7,660 bases of DNA from JADFAK01 sp047615865 (GCA_047615865.1 JBLHIB010000142.1:1-7660), one strand, 5' to 3'. Numbered from the stretch's first letter, positions 1 through 6,493 are shown. Notes: generated from the sequence alone by a model not told the origin. Numbers and translations: made by a program.

Positions 1-326
1 ATGACACCCAAGCCTTGTTGGGAGCAATCTCAGCAATGGAAGCTAAATTGAACAATGGACTTTCTTTGGTCACCTTGTCTGAACTAGGCGTGTTGATCAA
101 ACAAGGCAATGAACATTTTGCCATACCTGCCCACAGAAGAGAAATTGTGGATGTGAGTGGCGCGGGCGACACCGTAATAAGTGTCGCTTCACTTGCCTTA
201 GCAGCAGGTGCAAATCCAAAACTCATTGCTGGCTTATCCAATTTGGCAGGAGGCATGGTTTGCGAAAAGACTGGCGTTGTGCCTATAGACAAGGACAAGC
301 TTAAAGCAGAAGCAGAGAGATTGTAA
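1..326 (+). CDS. rfaE1: RfaE1-type D-glycero-beta-D-manno-heptose-7-phosphate kinase, C-terminal part (5' end outside window)
   Basis: This is the last ~107 codons of a PfkB/ribokinase-fold sugar kinase; the reading frame is open from base 3 and continues off the left edge. The PfkB signature DVSGAGDT is encoded at about 150-173, and its GAGD (159-170) carries the catalytic base aspartate and the anion hole of this fold. The preceding TLSELGV and IPAHRREIVDVSGAGDT strings are characteristic of the HldE/RfaE kinase domain rather than of fructokinase or ribokinase. By family knowledge it phosphorylates heptose-7-phosphate at O-1 with ATP in the cytoplasm, on the route to ADP-heptose for lipopolysaccharide core. 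No nucleotidyltransferase domain follows, so this is the stand-alone kinase form and not the bifunctional HldE. It stops 3 bp before the trkH-like gene, suggesting co-transcription. The main uncertainty is the exact sugar substrate, since the N-terminal two thirds are not visible. Confidence 0.85.
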   Translation, partial: DTQALLGAISAMEAKLNNGLSLVTLSELGVLIKQGNEHFAIPAHRREIVDVSGAGDTVISVASLALAAGANPKLIAGLSNLAGGMVCEKTGVVPIDKDKLKAEAERL

Positions 327-329
327 AAT

Positions 330-2156
330 ATGTCAATTCAATCGCTAAGAGAACGGATCAATATTTGGCTTTTTGGAAACAAAACAGCAGTGCTACGGTT
401 GTTCAAGTCGGTCAACATCATAGTCACCATTCTTGCGATTCTCACGCTTGTCTATTACTACGGATTTCCTCTTATCGACCAGGAAAAAGATCTGCTTTTT
501 CAGATTATTAAAACGAGTTTTGCCTTCTACTTGCTGCAATATATTGTGCGAATCATATATGATTTCAATCCCCTTCAACTCATAAAGAGTACGTGGTTTG
601 AAGGTATCATGATGGCGATCTTACTGATTGAAGGTATTGCCTACAACATTTTTGACACGTTATTGCTAGAAGAGATCTTTCGGTATTTCGACATCTCAAA
701 GTTCCGAGACCTTTCTACCATATTCATTCAACTTTATTTCCTGTCTATTGTCATCATTGAAGCAGGAAGGTCTTCCTCCTACTTGCCTCGATTCAAGGTG
801 CATCCTGCATCGGTATTTATTGCCAGCTTCTTGGTTATTATTTTCTCAGGAACTGGACTATTGATGCTGCCTGAAATGACTTCTATGGAGGGGCATATGA
901 ATTTTGTTGACGCCCTTTTCACAAGCACAAGTGCGACATGCGTGACAGGATTGATGGTGGAAGACGCTGTGAGTTTCTTTACCTTCAAAGGTCAAATTGT
1001 CATTCTCATACTTATCAAGTTAGGCGGACTGAACATAATCGCCTTTGGTTCGTTTCTCGCTTTGGCATCAAGGCTTGGTTTTGGCATCAAACAGCACGAT
1101 GTAATAGAAGATTTCGTCAATCGAGACTCTATAAATAGCGCGGCAGGAATGCTCAGTAAAGTAATTGTATGGAGCACAGCAATCGAATTGATTGGTGCCT
1201 TGCTCATGTATTTCTTCTGGAGTTCTAAGGTTGTGTTCGCCTCAGTAGGTGAAAAGCTATTTTACTCTGTCTTCCACAGCGTCTCGGCATTCAACAATGC
1301 GGGTATCTCTTTATTCAAAAATGGCCTAGCTCACGAGACTGTTGCCGACAATTATTTCATTCATTGGATCGTTACAATATTGGTGTTTTTCGGCGCACTC
1401 GGAATGGTTGCCGTCTTTGACCTATTTGATCCAGTCCGACTGCGTGACCGCATGAAGAACCCCTGGAAGCAGATTCAATTCCCAACAAAAATAGCCCTCT
1501 ACTTCTCTTTGTGGTTGGTCATAGGAGGTAGTTTACTCTACTTCTTTTTGGAGTACGACAATACCATGTCAGGTCAATCCTTCTTCGGAAAGATTACGAC
1601 CTCTGTGTTTCAATCTGTTACACGTACTTCCGGGTTCAACACTGTCGATATAGGGTCTATTGGAGTTCCCATGTTGTTCATATTAATCATATTAATGTTC
1701 ATAGGAGCATCCTCTTCATCAACTGGAGGTGGTATTAAAACATCAACTTTAGCCATTATATTTGCCGATGTAATTGCGACGATTAAAGGACGCCAGTATA
1801 CTGAGATTTTCAAACGTCGAATTGGCGGAATCCTTAAGTCACGAGCTTATTCAGTGCTGCTCATTTTCATCATCGGAAACTTAGTAGCAACTGTTGTTCT
1901 TTCCATTAGTGAAAGCCATATTCTGGCAGCTGAAGGGAGAGGGATTTTTGACATTATGTTCGAACAAGTGTCAGCAATGGGAACAGTCGGTCTGTCAACT
2001 GGAATCACGGCAGACTTCTCCACTACGGGGAAAATAGTTTTGGTGCTTTCAATGTTAGTAGGTAGGGTTGGAACATTGACGGTCGCATTTGCCCTCAGTG
2101 GCGGTGCAACATCTAATAATTACAAGTACCCTCAGGGACACACAATGGTAGGATAG
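330..2156 (+). CDS. TrkH/KtrB-family potassium uptake transmembrane subunit with N-terminal four-helix extension
   Basis: This 608-residue polytopic inner-membrane protein is the K+-translocating subunit of a Trk/Ktr system. Four pore loops with the family's filter segments are visible: TSATCVTGL (~200-208), SVSAFNNAGISL (~317-328), SVTRTSGFNTVD (~429-440) and QVSAMGTVGLSTG (~546-558). A Gly/Ser-rich stretch GASSSSTGGGIKTST (~459-473) matches the gating intramembrane loop of the third repeat, and an Arg in the last helix (GRVGT, ~578-582) is also typical. TrkH and KtrB proteins are usually about 450-490 residues. Here about 160 extra N-terminal residues hold four probable membrane helices (near 28-48, 56-78, 92-110 and 128-148). 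The ATG at 330 lies 3 bp after the upstream stop and follows a purine-rich AGCAGAGAGA, which supports this start. The cytoplasmic NAD-binding partner (TrkA/KtrA) is not in the window. K+ versus Na+ coupling cannot be read from sequence. Confidence 0.93.
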   Translation: MSIQSLRERINIWLFGNKTAVLRLFKSVNIIVTILAILTLVYYYGFPLIDQEKDLLFQIIKTSFAFYLLQYIVRIIYDFNPLQLIKSTWFEGIMMAILLIEGIAYNIFDTLLLEEIFRYFDISKFRDLSTIFIQLYFLSIVIIEAGRSSSYLPRFKVHPASVFIASFLVIIFSGTGLLMLPEMTSMEGHMNFVDALFTSTSATCVTGLMVEDAVSFFTFKGQIVILILIKLGGLNIIAFGSFLALASRLGFGIKQHDVIEDFVNRDSINSAAGMLSKVIVWSTAIELIGALLMYFFWSSKVVFASVGEKLFYSVFHSVSAFNNAGISLFKNGLAHETVADNYFIHWIVTILVFFGALGMVAVFDLFDPVRLRDRMKNPWKQIQFPTKIALYFSLWLVIGGSLLYFFLEYDNTMSGQSFFGKITTSVFQSVTRTSGFNTVDIGSIGVPMLFILIILMFIGASSSSTGGGIKTSTLAIIFADVIATIKGRQYTEIFKRRIGGILKSRAYSVLLIFIIGNLVATVVLSISESHILAAEGRGIFDIMFEQVSAMGTVGLSTGITADFSTTGKIVLVLSMLVGRVGTLTVAFALSGGATSNNYKYPQGHTMVG

Positions 2157-2158
2157 AT

Positions 2159-2893
2159 ATGAAAGAAGTTGTAAAACCATACAGCGATACAAGCGGTAAA
2201 AAAGAGCAGGTAGCCGAAATGTTTGATAACATTGCTCACAGCTACGATTTCCTCAACCACTTTTTCTCATTAGGCATTGATGTGCTTTGGCGGAAAAAAG
2301 CGCTTAAAATTCTGAAGAAAACGCAGCCCTCAGATATCTTGGACATTGCGACAGGAACAGCAGATTTTGCCATTCAGGCAGCGAAAATGGATGTCGCTTC
2401 TGGAAAGATCATTGGCATTGACATTAGTCGTGGCATGCTGGATGTTGGTGACGTTAAACTCAAGAAGAAAGACCTATCTGATAAAATCGAGCTCATCCAA
2501 GCCGATTCAGAAAATCTTCCTTTCGAAGACGAGTCATTCGACGGCTACACGGTAGGTTTCGGAGTGCGAAACTTTGAAAATCTGGAAGCCGGCTTGAAAG
2601 AAATGCACCGCGTTCTCAAACCGGGAGCACTTGGAGTAATCCTTGAATTTTCAAAGCCCGCCAAGTTCCCCATGAAGCAACTTTTCGGATTCTACTTTCG
2701 GTTTATCATGCCTACTATTGGTAAGTTGGTTTCTAAAGATTCAAGAGCTTACACTTATTTGCCAGAGTCTGTGAACGCTTTCCCTGAAGGAAAGGAATTT
2801 GTCAATATTCTGCAGAAATGTGGCTTTCGCGACGTAATTGCAAAACCCGTAACAGGTGGCATTGCGACAATCTACACAGGCATTCGTTCATGA
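2159..2893 (+). CDS. ubiE: Demethylmenaquinone methyltransferase UbiE/MenG
   Basis: This 244-residue class I SAM-dependent methyltransferase performs the last step of menaquinone synthesis, the C-methylation of demethylmenaquinone; in quinone-versatile bacteria the same family also acts in ubiquinone synthesis. The UbiE family hallmarks are in order: AHSYDFLNHFFSLGIDVLWR (~26-45), SAM-binding motif I LDIATGTADFA (~61-71), the acidic ribose-binding segment GIDISRGML (~86-94), QADSENLPF (~114-122), and the second signature spanning HRVLKPGALG and ILEFSKP (~150-167). Length is normal for the family. The ATG starts 2 bp after the trkH-like stop, and the TGA overlaps the aroA start in an ATGA, so translation of the three genes is probably coupled. 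A Bacteroidota host would be expected to use menaquinone only, so MenG is the more meaningful functional name. Confidence 0.95.
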   Translation: MKEVVKPYSDTSGKKEQVAEMFDNIAHSYDFLNHFFSLGIDVLWRKKALKILKKTQPSDILDIATGTADFAIQAAKMDVASGKIIGIDISRGMLDVGDVKLKKKDLSDKIELIQADSENLPFEDESFDGYTVGFGVRNFENLEAGLKEMHRVLKPGALGVILEFSKPAKFPMKQLFGFYFRFIMPTIGKLVSKDSRAYTYLPESVNAFPEGKEFVNILQKCGFRDVIAKPVTGGIATIYTGIRS

Positions 2894-4140
2894 ATATTAC
2901 CGTCTTCCCATCACTACTGCAGGGTGAAATCACTCCTCCGGCCAGTAAAAGTGTTTTTCAACGCTTGGTTGCAGGTGCCATGCTAAGCACTGGAACAACG
3001 CGAATAGGCAATCCGTCTTACAGCGATGATGGAATGGCTGCTGTCGGCATGGCAGCTACTCTTGGTGCCAAGATTGAAGAAGACGGTCCCGACATTCTCG
3101 TACGCGGTCCACTGAACCCTAGACATGGCGACCTTCACGCTGGAGAATCAGGCCTTGGAATGCGTCTCTTTGCTCCACTCGCTGCACTCACCGGAATCGA
3201 CTTGACATTGGGCGGACAAGGCTCTTTGCTGCAACGCCCCCACCCTATGTTCGGTCAAGTATTTCCCCAACTTGGAGTCGATGTGCAATCCGTGGGCGAT
3301 TTTCTGCCCTTCAAGCTCAGCGGAAAACTTCAACCCGGAAACTTGGTTGTCGACGGCAGCTACTCTTCACAGTTTATAAGTGGACTCCTTATGGCCCTTC
3401 CCTGCTGCAATGGGAATTCTACCTTGCGTATTGAGAATCCTGTAAGCAAGCCATACATCGAAATGACTCTGGAGATACTCGAGGCATATGACATCGAGAT
3501 TCATCGAAAAGAAGAATGGTATTTTGAAATTCCCGGTCCGCAGAATTATACAGAACTAGACATCGATACAGATGCCGATTGGAGCGCCGCAGCCTTTCTT
3601 TTAGTAGCTGGTGCAGTTGCTGCCGAAGGCAAATATCAAGTCAACCATCTGGACACGATTTTCACCCAGGCCGATCAGGCTATTTCAGGTCCACTGCTTT
3701 TCTCTGGTACTAAATTGAAAAACAATGCCGGTGACATTCAAGTCGTGAACCACGGCATCAAAGGGTTCAACTTCGACGCCACCGATTGTCCAGACTTATT
3801 TCCTCCACTGGCAGCTTTAGCGGCTTTTGCAGACAAAGAATCAAGAATTACGGGCATCCATCGACTGGCTCATAAAGAAAGCAATCGCGCTCTTACTCTT
3901 CAAAGTGAGTTTGGGGCTGCTGGAATCCCCATTGAATTTGAGGGAGACACTATGATCATCAAGCCCGCCGACGTAGTTCCATGCACATTCAATTCGCATG
4001 GCGATCATCGCTTGGCTATGGCTGGTGCGATTTTGGGACTTGGAGGCGCCCCAATCATTATCGAAAATGCCGATGCCGTATCGAAGAGTTATCCTTCTTT
4101 TTACGATGATCTAGCCGATGTAGGCGCTCAATTTCAATAG
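2890..4140 (+). CDS. aroA: 3-phosphoshikimate 1-carboxyvinyltransferase (EPSP synthase)
   Basis: This 416-residue enzyme joins phosphoenolpyruvate to shikimate-3-phosphate in the sixth step of the shikimate pathway. The start is the ATG overlapping the ubiE stop (ATGA): the protein then begins MNITVFPS and its length fits the family, whereas an in-frame start at 2818 would add 24 residues read from the ubiE coding sequence. Visible conserved elements are PPASKSVFQR (Lys20, Ser21, Arg25; substrate binding), GESGLGMRLF (85-94; PEP loop with Arg92), YSSQF (158-162), DCPDLFPPLAA (Asp299, the likely general base), HKESNRA (Glu330, Arg333), GDHRLAMA (His372, Arg373) and SKSYPSF (Lys399). The PEP loop reads ESGLGMRL where many bacterial enzymes have NAGTAMRP, with the loop glycine and arginine retained. 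The residues expected to bind both substrates are present, so it should be active. Confidence 0.96.
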   Translation: MNITVFPSLLQGEITPPASKSVFQRLVAGAMLSTGTTRIGNPSYSDDGMAAVGMAATLGAKIEEDGPDILVRGPLNPRHGDLHAGESGLGMRLFAPLAALTGIDLTLGGQGSLLQRPHPMFGQVFPQLGVDVQSVGDFLPFKLSGKLQPGNLVVDGSYSSQFISGLLMALPCCNGNSTLRIENPVSKPYIEMTLEILEAYDIEIHRKEEWYFEIPGPQNYTELDIDTDADWSAAAFLLVAGAVAAEGKYQVNHLDTIFTQADQAISGPLLFSGTKLKNNAGDIQVVNHGIKGFNFDATDCPDLFPPLAALAAFADKESRITGIHRLAHKESNRALTLQSEFGAAGIPIEFEGDTMIIKPADVVPCTFNSHGDHRLAMAGAILGLGGAPIIIENADAVSKSYPSFYDDLADVGAQFQ

Positions 4141-4186
4141 CACTGCGTGCAAACGTCCTTCCACATATTCAGTGAAATTCTGGTAT

Positions 4187-4224
4187 AAAAAAAGCCGATT
4201 GACATTCTAGAAATATCAATCGGC
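4187..4224 (-). terminator. Rho-independent terminator for the minus-strand Kazal-domain gene
   Basis: A perfect 9-bp stem GCCGATTGA/TCAATCGGC (4194-4202 with 4216-4224) encloses a 13-nt loop. On the minus strand it is followed directly by seven Ts (4193-4187), the classic intrinsic terminator layout, and it lies 20 bp after the stop codon of the 4244-5728 gene. Read from the plus strand the stem is followed by CTCGTTG without a T run, so it is a poor plus-strand terminator. It could still act as a 3' end-stabilising hairpin for the aroA operon. The loop contains the small palindrome TTCTAGAA. Confidence 0.9.
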
Positions 4225-4243
4225 CTCGTTGAGTTGAAAAGAA

Positions 4244-5728
4244 TTATTCTACTATCACTCGATGCACGCTGGCTTCACCTGAATTGCTTCGAAGAGTGAC
4301 CATGTACATGCCTTGCTGGTATGCTGATATATTGAGATCAATTTTACCTATAGCATTTTCGAGTCTAAAGATCAAACGGCCTGAGATGTCTGAGATCGAA
4401 ATTGAATACTCCATGTTGTTGTCCGATTTGACGGATAAGACATCATGCGCTGGATTGGGAAATAATGCAAATTGGCTGCCAATAATCGGAAGCACCGAGG
4501 TTATTGTATCGCACTCACCTTCTGTCCATGTTGTAATTCCATAAGAATTCAGTGCTATGCAACCATTGGTATAGGTCACACTATCGCAACCGCAAACAGG
4601 GTCCCATTCCTGAGTACACAAGATATCCGGATCGATGAGTAACGTGTCAATGCAAAGAACCACGTTATCGCAAGTAGCTTCGCAAGCACCTAGCGATGAG
4701 AAAAAGGCCGAGGCATAATCAACTCCAGTAGAATCAATAGTTCCGCAGCCTGAAATGACTGTGCATTCCCCATTGCTCACGGCATAACCAAGAATCATTT
4801 CACAGAGTCCGAAATCTACTCCACCAACATCAGTACAATCGCCTATCTGTCCGCATTCACCTTGAGTCCATTCTGTTACTCCGCCCCAGTGCCAAGCTTC
4901 ACATTCATTTCCGTATGTGACACCGTCGCATCCGCAAACCGGCTGCCATGATGTATCACATGCTGTTTCTGGGTCTTGAATTGCAAGGTCTGGGCATGAG
5001 CAAGGTCCTAGAGTTGTTTCAGTTATGCCGTGGTAATAGTAAGCTACGCAGCTATTTATATAACTCACTCCATCACAGCCACATACCGGGTTATAGTTTC
5101 CGAAACAGAAAACGTTGAAGTCGATAATTGACTCATCGTAACAACCGCCGCAGGCCGACTCACAATCCTCTTCATTCTCGTAGAAGTATGGCGAATAATC
5201 AACATCGTCGATTACTACATCACAACCAGAGATATACGAACACGATCCGTTAAGTAATCCGATTCCCAAAACGGCATCACACGGGCCAAAATCAATTCCT
5301 CCTAGATCAAAGCAGTCAAGCTCTTCAGCACAGTTGGATTGACAATCTTGGTAAGAATCAAAGAAATAGTCCTCATAATCTTCTCCATCGTCGGCAACAT
5401 AAGAACATCCTGAAATAGAAGTACAGGTTCCATTAATTAAGGTAATTCCGAGAGGCATTGCACACTCACCAAAACCCAATCCACCTAGATCCATGCACTC
5501 AACTGGAGGAGGGCATTCTGCCATTGTCCAGGAAGTGACTCCTGCAGTTACCTGGGCAACGCAGTCATTGGAATACGTGACGCCATCGCATCCACATACA
5601 GGGTCGAATTGAAATTTACAAAAGGCATCAGGATCGATCAACGAAGGATCAATGCAATCATCAGGTTGTGCATATGCAAATAAAGAGCAGCTAGTTGCAA
5701 GTAGCAATAGATATATATCTTTTCTCAT
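4244..5728 (-). CDS. Secreted multi-Kazal, cysteine-rich protein with T9SS sorting domain
   Basis: This is a 494-residue exported protein. Residues 1-20 are a signal peptide (MRKD, hydrophobic core YLLLLATSCSLFAYA, then Q). The mature region alternates two cysteine modules in the order K1-R1-R2-K2-K3-R3-K4. The Kazal-like copies K lie at 25-72, 196-243, 245-292 and 359-406, each with the PVCGCDxVxYxNxC core. The R modules lie at 78-133, 139-193 and 298-353, with a C-x-D-[LV]-GG-x-x-FG-x-C start and ISGC. A T9SS type A-like C-terminal domain follows (about 418-494: LFPNPAHDVLSV, ISDISGRLIF, QQGMYMVTL), which directs outer-membrane translocation and surface anchoring or release. Kazal domains classically inhibit serine proteases, so a protease-inhibitor or extracellular protein-binding role is plausible but inferred. 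The chosen ATG gives a complete signal peptide; an A-rich leader precedes it, with no clear Shine-Dalgarno sequence. The gene converges with aroA and diverges from the pseudogene. Confidence 0.92.
   Translation of the reverse strand: MRKDIYLLLLATSCSLFAYAQPDDCIDPSLIDPDAFCKFQFDPVCGCDGVTYSNDCVAQVTAGVTSWTMAECPPPVECMDLGGLGFGECAMPLGITLINGTCTSISGCSYVADDGEDYEDYFFDSYQDCQSNCAEELDCFDLGGIDFGPCDAVLGIGLLNGSCSYISGCDVVIDDVDYSPYFYENEEDCESACGGCYDESIIDFNVFCFGNYNPVCGCDGVSYINSCVAYYYHGITETTLGPCSCPDLAIQDPETACDTSWQPVCGCDGVTYGNECEAWHWGGVTEWTQGECGQIGDCTDVGGVDFGLCEMILGYAVSNGECTVISGCGTIDSTGVDYASAFFSSLGACEATCDNVVLCIDTLLIDPDILCTQEWDPVCGCDSVTYTNGCIALNSYGITTWTEGECDTITSVLPIIGSQFALFPNPAHDVLSVKSDNNMEYSISISDISGRLIFRLENAIGKIDLNISAYQQGMYMVTLRSNSGEASVHRVIVE
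4247..4477 (-). other. T9SS C-terminal sorting domain of the Kazal-domain protein
   Basis: Residues ~418-494 follow the beta-sandwich pattern of the T9SS type A sorting domain: FALFPNPAHD at the start, a central SISDISGRLIF strand, the LNISAYQQGMYMVTL strand and a basic/hydrophobic end HRVIVE. By family knowledge this domain is recognised by the type IX machinery and usually cleaved by the PorU sortase. No secretion-machinery gene is present in this window. Confidence 0.85.
4511..5656 (-). repeat. Seven tandem cysteine modules (4 Kazal-like, 3 of a second type)
   Basis: Protein-level repeats cover residues 25-406 of the minus-strand gene. The Kazal copies map to 5513-5656, 5000-5143, 4853-4996 and 4511-4654. 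All four share identical cysteine steps of 12, 8, 2, 9 and 16 residues. The second module maps to 5330-5497, 5150-5314 and 4670-4837, with cysteine steps of 11, 13, 6, 20-21 and 4. DNA identity between copies is only partial, with the best-conserved DNA around the codons for PVCGCDGVTY, so these are old duplications and not fresh tandem copies. Confidence 0.88.
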
Positions 5729-5867
5729 TTTTACTTCTTTTGATAATAGACGTGCATTTTACCCAATAGGTTGGATCAATGCATAAAATGAACTATTGAG
5801 CTTGTAAACTCTTGATTTGCTCAAAAAAGGAGCAAGACCAGCGGACAATATAGAAGTATATTTATTG
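5729..5867. promoter_or_regulatory. Divergent intergenic region between the Kazal-domain gene and the broken adhesin-like gene
   Basis: About 140 bp separates the minus-strand start at 5728 from the first recognisable plus-strand pseudogene codons at 5868. It must contain the minus-strand promoter and probably the remnant promoter of the pseudogene. I could not find a convincing Bacteroidota -7 box (TAnnTTTG) with a correctly spaced TTG on either strand. The 30 bp before the minus-strand ATG are A-rich (AAAAGAAGTAAAA), the usual leader type in this phylum. A weak 5-bp hairpin (TGCTC/GAGCA, 5818-5834) has no T run. Confidence 0.35.
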
Positions 5868-5975
5868 ATGTGGTATTCCTTACTAAAGGAAGTTTTTGGA
5901 TCCAAGCTCAATAACCTGGTTTCCTTCCTTGTCATTTCCAGCACTGCTCAAAACAATAATGGGCACTATGGATAG
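5868..5975 (+). pseudogene. Detached signal-peptide fragment of the broken gene
   Basis: From an ATG at 5868 a 35-codon frame contains SKLNNLVSFLVISSTAQN: a basic/polar start, a hydrophobic core, and an STA-Q cleavage site, followed by NNNGHYG and a TAG at 5973-5975. This is the expected N-terminus for the exported protein whose body begins about 40 bp later in other frames. The region before the hydrophobic core (MWYSLLKEVFG) is not a typical n-region, so the true ancestral start may have been lost or lie elsewhere. The fragment is too short for standard gene calling. Confidence 0.5.
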
Positions 5976-6150
5976 TTTTTCTGAAACTCGAGCCAATTGA
6001 AGAAACTGCGGTGTTTTGGTAACAACAGGAGCCAATCCTAACTACAATGCAGCTGGCACCAGAATGATGTGGATTCCTGACCAGGCGGCATTTCGTGGAG
6101 GGACACTTACTACTGATGCCGATGCCTGGGATGCAACGAATGTTGGAGAT

Positions 6151-6444
6151 CATTCTTTTGCATTTGGCGAGGATTGTGTAGCGTCTGGAAATGAAAGTAT
6201 AGCTATGGGGGATGCATGCCTTGCATCAGGACAAGGAAGTGTAGCCATGGGTGAATCTTCCCAAGCCTCCGATGTTGGCGCCGTGGCAATGGGTGACGAA
6301 TGTATAGCTAGTGGTCATGATGCATTTGCAGCAGGCGAACAAAATGTTGCTACCGGACAAGCATCTACTGCTCTTGAGCATACAAACTCGGTTGATGGAG
6401 AAGGAAGTTTTGCTGATAGTTTTGGCAATCAAATAACCAACACA
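6151..6444 (+). repeat. Seven 14-residue (42-bp) YadA-head-like repeats
   Basis: The repeats follow S-x-A-x-G-x-x-x-x-A-[ST]-G-x-x: HSFAFGEDCVASGN, ESIAMGDACLASGQ, GSVAMGESSQASDV, GAVAMGDECIASGH, DAFAAGEQNVATGQ, then two degenerate copies (ASTALEHTNSVDGE, GSFADSFGNQITNT). This 14-residue period is that of the left-handed parallel beta-roll head of trimeric autotransporter adhesins such as YadA. The copies are diverged at DNA level, so this is not a tract prone to recent expansion. Confidence 0.85.
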
Positions 6445-6486
6445 GGTGCTACTACACATACACCTCAGACTTGGGGTTATATAATC

Positions 6487-6493
6487 GGGGGGG
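6487..6493 (+). repeat. Seven-G homopolymer at the frameshift point
   Basis: A run of seven Gs sits exactly where the repeat-domain frame is lost. With six Gs the reading would pass from IIGG directly into SSVISGRRSGSLGF and on through the beta-rich segment without a stop to 7186. The run is the longest G homopolymer I see in the window. The cause may be a true one-base expansion, a slippage switch or a sequencing error. Confidence 0.8.

Larger units (their letters stand above)
6001..6493 (+). pseudogene. Head-repeat segment of the broken adhesin-like gene
   Basis: The frame is open from 6001, just after a TGA at 5998-6000; the only candidate start is a TTG at 6016. It reads VTTGANPNYN, then AAGTRMMWIPDQAAFRGG (a conserved block at the base of the repeat region in Bacteroidota homologues), then seven 14-residue repeats, then THTPQTWGYIIGG. 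Past the G run the same frame continues to 6600, but it becomes tryptophan- and arginine-rich with no family resemblance, so I end the real segment at 6493. The upstream fragment EETAVF in the neighbouring frame joins naturally to LVTTGANP if one T is restored in the run at 6014-6017. Confidence 0.7.

Noticed and set aside
938..1207. Plus- and minus-strand ORFs inside the trkH-like gene
   Set aside because: They overlap the conserved pore region in other frames and have no motifs or start signals of their own.
2818..2889. A longer aroA reading frame starting inside ubiE
   Set aside because: The extra 24 residues are read out of frame from the conserved ubiE end, and the ATG at 2890 gives the standard EPSP synthase N-terminus and a normal ATGA overlap.
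4511..5656. CRISPR-like or tandem DNA repeat array
   Set aside because: The periodicity is in the protein (cysteine modules). DNA copies are diverged and unevenly spaced, with no constant short repeat and variable spacers.
5731..5757. Eight-codon leader ORF (MHVYYQKK, minus strand) ending 2 nt before the Kazal-gene ATG
   Set aside because: It has no Shine-Dalgarno sequence, no attenuator-like hairpin and no runs of a regulatory codon. An ORF this short is expected by chance in an A-rich leader.
5818..5834. Hairpin TGCTC/GAGCA as a terminator or operator
   Set aside because: The stem is only 5 bp with no following T run, which is common by chance.
5759..5944. 61-codon minus-strand ORF between the divergent genes
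   Set aside because: It has no recognisable motif, no consistent start context, and it overlaps the signal-peptide fragment of the pseudogene on the other strand. It is probably a chance frame.
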